From IMG/VR virus record IMGVR_UViG_3300031269_000074, positions 1 through 27,996 of that record: a stretch of 27,996 nt of DNA; one strand, written 5' to 3'. The translations under genes were made by a program, and so were the position numbers. The notes beneath the pieces are model-generated. The model searched no databases. It was not told the DNA's origin and saw nothing but the letters and a program-made list of their open reading frames with translations. Below, piece after piece: positions 22,172-27,996 of the stretch. This stretch comes from a virus. Numbering within the stretch: position 1 is the stretch's first letter; every line of letters starts with the position of its first letter.

Positions 22172-22215
22172 AAAAAAAGGCCGCCACAAACCAGGAGGAG
22201 GAAGTTTGTGGCGGC
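22172..22215 (-). terminator. Strong rho-independent terminator abutting RHH start
   Basis: GCCGCCACAAAC pairs perfectly with GTTTGTGGCGGC around a 12-base loop of TTCCTCCTCCTG on the minus strand, then CTTTTTTT. It ends the alpha-CTD-like gene transcript; the first RHH ATG is the next base after the T-run. Confidence 0.9.
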
Positions 22216-22217
22216 GG

Positions 22218-22239
22218 GACCGTAGAATATCCTACGGTC
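22218..22239. repeat. Second hairpin next to terminator
   Basis: GACCGTAG and CTACGGTC are perfect 8-base inverted arms with a 6-base spacer, two bases from the terminator stem. No T-run follows, so it is a transcript stabiliser, a pause site or a protein-binding palindrome. Confidence 0.6.
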
Positions 22240-22278
22240 ATCAAGAGAACAAGATATTAACATGAACCCTATTCTATG

Positions 22279-23181
22279 TCAAAAAGAAAAGTTATCATCA
22301 ACCTTGACGGAACGAGCGTCTACTTCTGCTGTAAGTTCGATAAGAATTTGATTACCTTCCTCAAAGGTAATTTTATCAAACTCCTTGCCGGTTAGCGCAA
22401 TGGCTCGCTCTCTTGCAGTCTGTTGGTCTTCGCCCAATTCCCAGGCTTGGTCCATAATATCTTCTACCAGCTTATCGTGGGCGGGTAGATTGAATGCAAG
22501 TTTTTCAAGTGTTGCTTCAAACGTATCGGGGTCATCCTTGTCGTAGATACCACCGATGAGATCCATGATCTGCCCCTTGGCGGTGTCGTACGGAATATCC
22601 CATGCGTTCTGGTAGATCTTGCAAGCCTTGGTGATACTTTCAGATGAGAGATCATCACCTTGACCCATTCTCTGGAGTTCCAAGAAGTAGTCGTGATTGC
22701 TCTTATCCTCTCTCTCTGTGACCTGAGCCTCTTCCTTCTCTTCCTTCTCAAGAAGCCCGTGTTCTTCGAGTTGAGTGAAGATGATTTCAACGGTGCCCTT
22801 ACCGAAGCCTTCTACCTTCATAAGCTCGTCGGCTGAGTACGCCATAAGATCCTCAACTGAAGAGAAGTGGTCGTTCAGGAGATTGTAGGCACGAGTTCCA
22901 CCTCGGCCAAGTTCAGTTAACCCCATGAAGTCAAAGGCGTCGGTCTGCTCTTTCTCTTTCTCTACCTCTTTCTCTTCATCATCATCTTCCTCGACTACCT
23001 TCTGTGGCTCCTCTACCACCGCTGCAGGTCTTGCTACAATATCATCTCGATTCTGATGGATCTTATCGTACTGTTTGAATACGTAGATCTCAAAGGGAAG
23101 CCCTTCTTTTCGGGCATTCTGTTCTGTTTCTTTCACAACTTCTGGCGACATCAATTCGCGTGGATCAACTTCGATTTTCAT
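22279..23181 (-). CDS. Acidic protein with RNA polymerase alpha-CTD-like helix-hairpin-helix domain
   Basis: 300 residues, GGAGG 4 bases before the ATG. Residues about 60-80 are a run of Glu, Asp and Lys. Residues about 85-145 resemble the bacterial RpoA C-terminal domain: LTELGRGGTRAYNLL matches the ELTVRSANCLK region with R97 and N100 in R-x-x-N spacing (R265/N268 in E. coli), followed by SVEDLMAYSADELMKVEGFG, then GKGTVEIIFTQLEEHGL for the second helix-hairpin-helix. That domain binds UP-element DNA and activators. A generic DNA-binding HhH domain is the alternative. The C-terminal 120 residues are helical and unrecognised. A terminator and hairpin follow. A transcription role is inferred. 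Confidence 0.65.
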   Translation of the reverse strand: MKIEVDPRELMSPEVVKETEQNARKEGLPFEIYVFKQYDKIHQNRDDIVARPAAVVEEPQKVVEEDDDEEKEVEKEKEQTDAFDFMGLTELGRGGTRAYNLLNDHFSSVEDLMAYSADELMKVEGFGKGTVEIIFTQLEEHGLLEKEEKEEAQVTEREDKSNHDYFLELQRMGQGDDLSSESITKACKIYQNAWDIPYDTAKGQIMDLIGGIYDKDDPDTFEATLEKLAFNLPAHDKLVEDIMDQAWELGEDQQTARERAIALTGKEFDKITFEEGNQILIELTAEVDARSVKVDDNFSF

Positions 23182-23494
23182 CTTTCCTCCAAGATTTATA
23201 AATCTCTTGACATGCTGCTGAAATGTTCTCTTGCTCTCGCAAGAACGAATTTACTTCTGGTGAAATGTTCACCCAAATATACGGCTTCGTTTTTTTGGAT
23301 GATTGGTACGACCTAATATTTTCCACAAGAAGCCATACCTGCTCCTCCTTGTGTGCAAAGTTCATTAGGTATCTAACATAATCCTCCGTAACGCAAGCGT
23401 ATTCTGACAACACCTTTACCGACAACCTGTTGTCTTGTATCAGCTTGGTTAAGTGCTGAGCAACAGGGTGTCGACGGCTTATCAGTATATGCAT
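23165..23494 (-). CDS. Possible helix-turn-helix protein
   Basis: 109 residues, AAGG 4 bases before the ATG. Residues about 12-45 (AQHLTKLIQDNRLSVKVLSE then CVTEDYVRYLMN) have helix-turn-helix spacing like Cro/C1-type regulators, but the match is loose. A second segment (ISPEVNSFLREQENISAACQ) looks like two short helices. It overlaps the alpha-CTD-like gene by 17 bases, so the two are co-translated and may work together in regulation. I cannot name a family. Confidence 0.5.
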   Translation of the reverse strand: MHILISRRHPVAQHLTKLIQDNRLSVKVLSEYACVTEDYVRYLMNFAHKEEQVWLLVENIRSYQSSKKTKPYIWVNISPEVNSFLREQENISAACQEIYKSWRKDENRS

Positions 23495-23517
23495 TATGCC
23501 TTTTTTTGCAAACCCAT

Positions 23518-24261
23518 TTAGTCCACTATGTGGTAGGTTGCGCCATCCGAAATTACTGTTAGTCTTTGGTATTGAGAGGGTAGCAATACGCTTCCATCGC
23601 CATCTATACCGGAACCGGAAATAACTGTCAGGTTATTTCCGGTTCCGTCTACTCTCTTGATTGTTATCCTCTCTCCGTACGTATTACTCGGGTCATTAAG
23701 TTCAATCTCAATATCACCTCCAGAGCAATCTACCAGAATAAGACTTCTCTGATGATAGTTTGCTTCTAGAGTTGCCGTTCCAGAGAACTCTAAAATTAGA
23801 GTTTCATGCTTTCTTTGAACAACCTTATATTCTGTGCCGTCCGATATGAAAGACGCCGAAGCTCTTCTTGAGCCTAAGAAGAGGTTTGTATCTCCATCTA
23901 TTCCGGGGGCAAATACAGTTGCGGTATTGTTGTCAGAATTTTTTTTGACTGTGATCATCTTGCCTTCTGTGTCGGCGGCAAGAGGTAGCGTGATGTTAAT
24001 TGGAGAGAGGGCTGTATCTGCAAGAACTAGCTGGTTTTCTGACTGAGCAAGAGTGCCACTCGCGCTGACGGTAATAACATCTTTTGCAATGTGATGAAAC
24101 ATCTCTGTAGAGAAGTCTCCCAAAGCATCTCTTGTAAGTGTCTCTGTGTCGATGGATTGGTCAACCCCTTCAGCATCTACATAATTGATAACGTCAAAAT
24201 TCTGACCACTATCCTTTCTTCTCTGAATGTACTCATTCAGGAAGTCGTCGATGTTAATCAT
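23518..24261 (-). CDS. Two-module beta-rich virion protein
   Basis: 247 residues, AGGAGG 7 bases before the ATG. After an N-terminal 60 residues of polar helix (NIDDFLNEYIQRRKDSGQNF), two copies of one beta module follow (about 63-149 and 155-247). Each has a strand block ending in (I/V)KK or IKR, a GIDGD loop and a closing strand with SDG-(T/A)-x-Y. A third copy of the module forms the plus-strand protein at 14918-15346. Such repeats are typical of phage fibre, baseplate or capsid-decoration proteins. It lies among other tail-like genes. Virion location is inferred; the internal duplication is seen directly. Confidence 0.7.
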   Translation of the reverse strand: MINIDDFLNEYIQRRKDSGQNFDVINYVDAEGVDQSIDTETLTRDALGDFSTEMFHHIAKDVITVSASGTLAQSENQLVLADTALSPINITLPLAADTEGKMITVKKNSDNNTATVFAPGIDGDTNLFLGSRRASASFISDGTEYKVVQRKHETLILEFSGTATLEANYHQRSLILVDCSGGDIEIELNDPSNTYGERITIKRVDGTGNNLTVISGSGIDGDGSVLLPSQYQRLTVISDGATYHIVD

Positions 24262-24288
24262 ATTTAAGCCTCCTAGCTTCAGGTGATT

Positions 24289-24738
24289 CTACAACTCTTT
24301 TATAACACTTCCAAGTACGGCACTAATCTTTTTCTTTTGAATCAAGAAGCCCATGCTGTCTGGGTTGTTATAGTCTGCGGCGAGGGCATCCCATATAGCA
24401 GAGGCGAGTGATGTGCTCCCGACATTATTCTGAATCGTTGCCAGAGCTTCCGCAAATGAGCCTGCCGTTCCAGAGTAATCGGCAGTCAAAGACTGCCAGA
24501 TGGCAGGAACAACGACGTCGCGTATCCTGTCAATATCAGCATCGGAAATACCCTCGTCCGCTGCAGCTTGCTGGAAGACCCTGAAGATAGCAGATACCTG
24601 AGACTGGAAAGATCCAAAGCCGTTGTTGATAAATGGCGACACTCCTGTGTCCGTAACAAGGTTGCCGTCAATATTCACAACGTGATCGTAGCCCTCCCAG
24701 GATATTATTTTCCAATCGTTAATGAGGAACAGAATCAC
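24289..24738 (-). CDS. Unrecognised protein, probably 5'-truncated by a frameshift
   Basis: 149 residues from a GTG at 24738 that lacks a well-spaced ribosome site. The frame stays open upstream for about 30 codons and still looks coding (IKYDAAFEAIGGQPLPQEG). An ATG at 24835 in another frame reads MSIIQATHEN then stops; skipping one base at 24808 would join both parts into one protein beginning MSIIQATHE-IKYDAAFEAI. So the gene is likely longer, with a one-base insertion, a sequencing error or a +1 programmed frameshift. The visible part has a helical region (ADIDRIRDVVVPAIWQSLTADY) echoed later (SLASAIWDALAADY), suggesting a short internal repeat. Function unknown. Confidence 0.55.
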   Translation of the reverse strand: MILFLINDWKIISWEGYDHVVNIDGNLVTDTGVSPFINNGFGSFQSQVSAIFRVFQQAAADEGISDADIDRIRDVVVPAIWQSLTADYSGTAGSFAEALATIQNNVGSTSLASAIWDALAADYNNPDSMGFLIQKKKISAVLGSVIKEL

Positions 24739-24869
24739 ATCAACGAATAGCCCTTCCTGCGGCAGTGGCTGTCCACCAATAGCCTCGAATGCCGCATCGT
24801 ATTTAATTCTCGTGGGTTGCTTGAATAATACTCATGTTAGCAACTATTTCGTCGTATAACTAAAAGTAA

Positions 24870-25079
24870 TTACAGTCCAGCTTTGTTGAGCTTCGTATAA
24901 TATTTTGGATCTTCTGTAAGGTGGTCCATCACAATCTCCCTTGCTTTTGATTTGCTATCGGTATGCTCCATCTCAACCCTTATGCCCATCCTTAACTGCT
25001 TGGAGTCAAAGTCATTTTGGTTCTTACCGTCTCCAAGACCACCCTTAAGTTCTTCTGCCATTTTGATAATCATTTTCAT
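24870..25079 (-). CDS. DUF5661-like small protein
   Basis: 69 residues. FDSKQLRMGIRVEMEHTDSK then AREIVMDHLTEDPKYYTKL matches, from memory, the DUF5661 pattern (QL..G..VEMEHT, A.EI..DHL.E...YY..L), which occurs alone or inside larger phage proteins. Its role is unknown. The start overlaps the upstream stop by one base (TAATG) and so is coupled to the tail protein. A second ATG (MAEELKGG, 25061) is an alternative start. Confidence 0.7.
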   Translation of the reverse strand: MKMIIKMAEELKGGLGDGKNQNDFDSKQLRMGIRVEMEHTDSKSKAREIVMDHLTEDPKYYTKLNKAGL

Positions 25080-26740
25080 TATGGGTTCTCGTAGTTTCGG
25101 TCAAACCGTTGCTGGATAGGAATGGAAGCGTCCGCAGAGGGCACTGTAAAACCTTTTAGGGCAACGGGTTCATAAGTTACATTAATGATTTGTATGTTAA
25201 CAACTGTTCCGGCAGATAGCGAGAAAGAAAATTCTCGGTTATCCGTTGTGCCAACTATTGCGTCTTCGATGCCTGCAAGTTCAGTCCTTGCAGATGTGGG
25301 TGAGGCGTTGTCATAAACCCTCACCTCTGTATTATCTCGAAGTCCTGTTAGTGTAACAGAGATGTTGTTATTGATTGTTGTTGATGCGCCCGCACCGTTT
25401 CGAACGGTAGGGGTACCGCCCCCACCCCCAACGTTAAGAGTGATAAGCCCACCGGAGTTATTGTAGACAGCAGCATCGTTTGTTGTGTCTGCTCCGTATC
25501 CAGAAAAACTATTACCCGTAAAAGAAAATGTTCCTGCTGCGGTGAACTGAATAGCGTGTCCGTCTGAGAAGCTAAACGATGAGTCATCAATGTCAGATGT
25601 ATCATCGGACGTAATAAACGCAACGCCGTCTGCGGTGTTAGCATCAATAATGGAGTTTCTTTGGAAAGCCGCTGCGTTATTGGGGACAAGACTTGAACAA
25701 TCAATGAACTGAGAAGAGATTGTCTCAACAGTAGTGTTATCAAGCTGAAAGTCTCCACCGTGGATAAACGTACAGCCATAAAAAGCCACTAAGTCAATAT
25801 CAGCACCGTCTGCATCCAAAAACCAGCGAACCTGGGCGGGTCCTGCCGTAATCGTACAGCCCTGTGCGCCGGTGGCGGCTGCGCCTGTTCCAGTCTTAAT
25901 GCCAAGTCGAACGTTTACGGTGCCTGTTGCGGCACCAACAATATTGATGCCATACAAATCTGCTGGGGCAAATTCTTGGTCAGCCCACAAAACAAGTGCG
26001 TTGGTGTCGGTGAAAGCATGCGTTGTGGCATCATTGATACCGATCTGAATGGGTGCGTTACAAACAAAACCACCCCCAGCGCCAGCTCGGGTGAATACGC
26101 CACTTGCATTTCCTAGTTGGGTGAAGAGGTCGGAGAACTTCCAATCGGTCGCTCCGCCGTTTCTACCCTCGATACGAATGCCGGGACTGCCGTCAGGAAG
26201 CCTGTACATGGCATCCATCCAGGTGTTATCAGCCATTCTGGGCATGGTACCACCCGTGATACCCGCCCAACCTACACGCTGAATCGCACTTGTTGCTGGT
26301 ACAGTGCCGTTGGTCCACCCGTTTGTTACTGCAGTTGAACGGGCTCCTTCAATATCGACCACGAACGTAACCCAACCACCCGCGATAGCTCGGGGCCACG
26401 AGTCCGATCCGCCAACATACACCTCAAACCAGTTCGATACCGTCGCACCCGTAAATCTGATTCTAAAACCACCAGCCGCCTTCGTTGCCAAAAGACCGAC
26501 GATACCGCAGTTGATACGAATGTAAAAAACGTTGTTTGACCAGTTTTGAGCAGACCCCGCGTTATAAAGCACTCCATCTAAGCTGGAAGAAAGATACTCC
26601 GCAACCGAGCCCGTCCCCTGAACAAAGATCTCTGCATCGAGCGTGCCTGCTGAGCCACCGCCAAGATCTACATATACATAAGGTGTCACAACATCTGCTG
26701 CGTGAATCAACGTGCGTTGGTCTGTAATTTGGTTAGCCAT
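25079..26740 (-). CDS. Large beta-rich tail or adhesin protein
   Basis: 553 residues, AGGAG 8 bases before the ATG, overlapping the previous gene by 8 bases. It is rich in Gly, Thr, Ala, Asn and Asp. Residues about 60-240 suggest a beta-sandwich, about 300-440 suggest a right-handed beta helix (repeated short strands such as FYGCTFIHGGDFQLDNTT and FSFTGNSFSGYG), and the end is a small beta domain (LTGLRDNTEVRVYDNASP) closing with SIPIQQRFDRNYENP. I recall that closing motif from tail proteins of environmental phages. The protein probably contacts the host surface. No cleavage or hydrolase motif was seen. Confidence 0.75.
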   Translation of the reverse strand: MANQITDQRTLIHAADVVTPYVYVDLGGGSAGTLDAEIFVQGTGSVAEYLSSSLDGVLYNAGSAQNWSNNVFYIRINCGIVGLLATKAAGGFRIRFTGATVSNWFEVYVGGSDSWPRAIAGGWVTFVVDIEGARSTAVTNGWTNGTVPATSAIQRVGWAGITGGTMPRMADNTWMDAMYRLPDGSPGIRIEGRNGGATDWKFSDLFTQLGNASGVFTRAGAGGGFVCNAPIQIGINDATTHAFTDTNALVLWADQEFAPADLYGINIVGAATGTVNVRLGIKTGTGAAATGAQGCTITAGPAQVRWFLDADGADIDLVAFYGCTFIHGGDFQLDNTTVETISSQFIDCSSLVPNNAAAFQRNSIIDANTADGVAFITSDDTSDIDDSSFSFSDGHAIQFTAAGTFSFTGNSFSGYGADTTNDAAVYNNSGGLITLNVGGGGGTPTVRNGAGASTTINNNISVTLTGLRDNTEVRVYDNASPTSARTELAGIEDAIVGTTDNREFSFSLSAGTVVNIQIINVTYEPVALKGFTVPSADASIPIQQRFDRNYENP

Positions 26741-27095
26741 TCTTCAAGCTCCTGTCATACAGAACAATGCCCGCGCTCACCCATGAATACATCTCTTGGT
26801 AACCATCAAGAGGGATATAGACGATATGGTCGGGGGGTCTAGGAATAAGATCGAGTTGAAAATGAACGTGATCGGGGCCGATGACATAGCAGGCGTTTTC
26901 GGGGTGTTCAAAGTCATGAAGACTGATCTCCCCCGAAACAATATGCCCATTCTTAGGCGCTAATAATACAATCTCCACATCATCAGGAATGTCGTCGTAA
27001 GGTATAACTTCAATTTCTTTCCAATGTGAAACCAGGTGAGCCCACTGATTCTCAGTATGTCCACCCCGCTCGTGTGAGTGTGCCAAAAAAATCAC
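26733..27095 (-). CDS. Small SPOUT-methyltransferase-like protein
   Basis: 120 residues, GTG start with AGGA upstream, 8 bases after the previous stop. The C-terminal half recalls the knotted fold of TrmH/TrmL RNA 2'-O-methyltransferases: EIVLLAPKNG (41-50), then YVIGPDHVHF (70-79) in place of the FGPE..G motif, then IPLDGYQEMYSWVSAGIVLY (94-113) in place of IPM...SLN-(V/L)-S-x-A...-LYE. The usual N-terminal Asn/Arg motifs and part of the fold (about 155 residues in TrmL) are missing. It may be a degenerate methyltransferase reused for another purpose, or a true tRNA modifier serving the phage tRNAs. Family assignment is inference. Confidence 0.5.
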   Translation of the reverse strand: MIFLAHSHERGGHTENQWAHLVSHWKEIEVIPYDDIPDDVEIVLLAPKNGHIVSGEISLHDFEHPENACYVIGPDHVHFQLDLIPRPPDHIVYIPLDGYQEMYSWVSAGIVLYDRSLKNG

Positions 27096-27103
27096 ATCAT
27101 TTC

Positions 27104-27370
27104 CTATCTTCCTTGGAAAAGACTTGTTAGTTTATTCTTTTGGTGCTCCCTCATTGCGGCGACATCTCTCTTCTTTCCGTATGCTCTAGATACTGGATTG
27201 TCGGCGCTGTTTCCCGCAGCAGCGTATGCTTTGTAGTGTTTTTGTCTTGCTTTTTCTAGAGCGCTATCCGTCCGCTTATTGTCCTTTTTGTGAAATCTGG
27301 ATACAGCCTTACCTCTGCGCTTGGCTTTGATTTTATCCAGAAGTCCCGCTTTCTTTTGTAGAGCTTTCAT
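27104..27370 (-). CDS. Lysine-rich small basic protein, unrecognised
   Basis: 88 residues, AAGGA before the ATG. It is very basic throughout (LLDKIKAKRRGKAVSRFHKK, QKHYKAYAAAG, AMREHQKNKLTSLFQGR) and predicted to be helical. It has no cysteine or membrane motif. It resembles in style the two basic proteins of the left block, so it may be part of a set of DNA-associated virion components, though they share no obvious sequence. Function unknown. Confidence 0.55.
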   Translation of the reverse strand: MKALQKKAGLLDKIKAKRRGKAVSRFHKKDNKRTDSALEKARQKHYKAYAAAGNSADNPVSRAYGKKRDVAAMREHQKNKLTSLFQGR

Positions 27371-27397
27371 TTTTTTCCTTTTGTGTAGTTTTAGACC

Positions 27398-27535
27398 TTA
27401 AGTACCACTAATTGTAGCAAGTCTGGCAATTCCAAGTTCAGAAAGAGTAGGAACGGCCAGTTTAACTTTTTCTTTCTTCGAAGGAGGTTGTCGTAATTTC
27501 TCTAACCTGTCTCGCATTGAAGATAGTTTATACAT
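27398..27535 (-). CDS. 45-residue small protein
   Basis: A short minus-strand frame, MYKLSSMRDRLEKL through VPTLSELGIARLATISGT, fills the gap between two basic or coiled-coil genes. It has an amphipathic helix and a Leu/Ala-rich end. No ribosome site is seen at either the first ATG (27535) or the second (27517). A TATAAT sits just upstream. Its protein-like composition and tidy fit between neighbours support it, but only moderately. Confidence 0.4.
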   Translation of the reverse strand: MYKLSSMRDRLEKLRQPPSKKEKVKLAVPTLSELGIARLATISGT

Positions 27536-27539
27536 ATCA

Positions 27540-27566
27540 ATTATACCGGACTGTAAAAAATATCAA
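27540..27566 (-). promoter_or_regulatory. Promoter-like TTGATA-15-TATAAT
   Basis: On the minus strand TTGATA, a 15-base spacer and a perfect TATAAT (27540-27545) lie at the end of the coiled-coil gene. The spacer is short. Transcription would begin near 27533, so the 45-residue frame would start at its second ATG or lack a leader. Confidence 0.35.
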
Positions 27567-27802
27567 GTAGGTTGATAGCCTTCTTCCATCAACTCTTTTT
27601 TACGCCTAATGATTCTTTCAAAATCACGGACTCTATCTTCAGTTTCTCTGACATTATCTCTAAGTGTTTCTAGAATTTTTTTAGAGGAGTCCATTTGCGC
27701 TTCGAGTGTTTCAAACTTCTGGTTGAAGATTTGCTTGTCAGTCCAACCTGCCGTCTTGCGCTCAGTCTTGCCTTTTCCAAGGTCTAGACGTGTTACTTTC
27801 AT
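27563..27802 (-). CDS. Coiled-coil small protein, unrecognised
   Basis: 79 residues. From residue 25 on it is a heptad-like helix (FETLEAQMDSSKKILETLRD, VRETEDRVRDFERIIRRKKE), so a coiled coil is likely. The ATG overlaps the stop of the upstream gene as ATGA. No named family. In a tail-gene setting a chaperone or trimerising segment is possible. Confidence 0.6.
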   Translation of the reverse strand: MKVTRLDLGKGKTERKTAGWTDKQIFNQKFETLEAQMDSSKKILETLRDNVRETEDRVRDFERIIRRKKELMEEGYQPT

Positions 27803-27996
27803 GAATAATCCAAGGACTCTCTACTGTCCAAAATATTGTCAAAGTTATTATTGCCATCTGCCCACTCAATGTGAACATTATCGCCAGATGTTGTTATTCT
27901 TTGTATCTGCCACACCGAGGCGCTTGAAATAGAACCTGGTGTAGCTTTGCCTATGTATGATACATCAAGGTTTATACTATCAGCAAAATAATAAAT
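27799..27996 (-). CDS. C-terminal part of phage protein with YIGKA/WADGN domain (5' end outside window)
   Basis: The last 65 residues before the stop at 27799; the frame is open to the window edge. SYIGKATPGSISSASVWQIQ then DNVHIEWADGNNNFDNILDS and RESLDYS match, from memory, a small beta domain common in phage tail or virion proteins (YIG-x-A-x-PG, W-x-I-x-R, WADG...FDN..D.R.SL.YS). Its ATGA overlap with the coiled-coil gene shows co-translation. The rest of the protein is unseen. Confidence 0.7.
   Translation of the reverse strand: MYYFADSINLDVSYIGKATPGSISSASVWQIQRITTSGDNVHIEWADGNNNFDNILDSRESLDYS

Noticed and set aside
25348-25779. Second minus-strand frame of 143 codons in the large tail gene
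   Set aside because: Leu/Thr/Ser-rich shadow of the beta-helix repeats in a shifted frame, with no start signal.

Overview
The window is part of the genome of a double-stranded DNA tailed bacteriophage (Caudoviricetes). The evidence is a portal protein, several tail or adhesin-type proteins, very tight gene packing with 1-14 base stop/start overlaps (TAATG, ATGA, GTGA), phage-carried nucleotide-synthesis and replication genes, and five scattered tRNA genes. Two lipoprotein signal peptides and strong AGGAGG ribosome sites fit a bacterial, probably Gram-negative, host; this is inference. No integrase, repressor module, CRISPR array or insertion sequence was seen, so a lytic lifestyle is more likely than a temperate one. 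All but one of the protein genes lie on the minus strand, so the map reads from the right edge to the left.

Right block (27996-22279): structural or accessory genes. It starts with a gene cut by the edge that carries a phage 'YIGKA..G / WADGN..FDN' domain, then small coiled-coil or basic proteins, a SPOUT-methyltransferase-like protein, a 553-residue beta-rich tail protein, a DUF5661-like protein, a possibly frameshifted gene, a two-module beta protein, a possible HTH protein and an acidic protein with a domain resembling the RNA polymerase alpha C-terminal domain. Two hairpins follow, one a strong terminator.

Replication block (22171-15510): a ribbon-helix-helix regulator, a promoter, an AAA+ ATPase, a DNA polymerase III alpha-type replicase with a clamp-binding motif, an unknown protein, and two different DEDDh (epsilon-like) exonucleases. 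The genes overlap and look like one operon.

Central block (15475-12541): five tRNA genes (Gln-TTG, Val-TAC, Arg-TCT, Thr-TGT, Asn-GTT) interspersed with small genes: a lipoprotein trypsin-like protease, a small lipoprotein, a DnaJ-type zinc protein and a small membrane protein. It also holds the only plus-strand gene (14918-15346), which has its own strong UUCG-loop terminator and looks like a moron.

Nucleotide-metabolism block (12516-6881): a YfdR-type HD phosphohydrolase, SSB, HU-like protein, thymidylate synthase, zinc protein, dNMP kinase and adenosylcobalamin-dependent ribonucleotide reductase, ended by a strong terminator. Together these would supply dNTPs, protect single-stranded DNA and feed the replicase.

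Left block (6796-1): the structural operon with two unrecognised virion-type proteins, the portal, several small basic proteins and a tail gene with a LamG-like domain cut by the left edge. The last 300 bases are much richer in GC than the rest. No stretch over about 300 bases lacks a gene.
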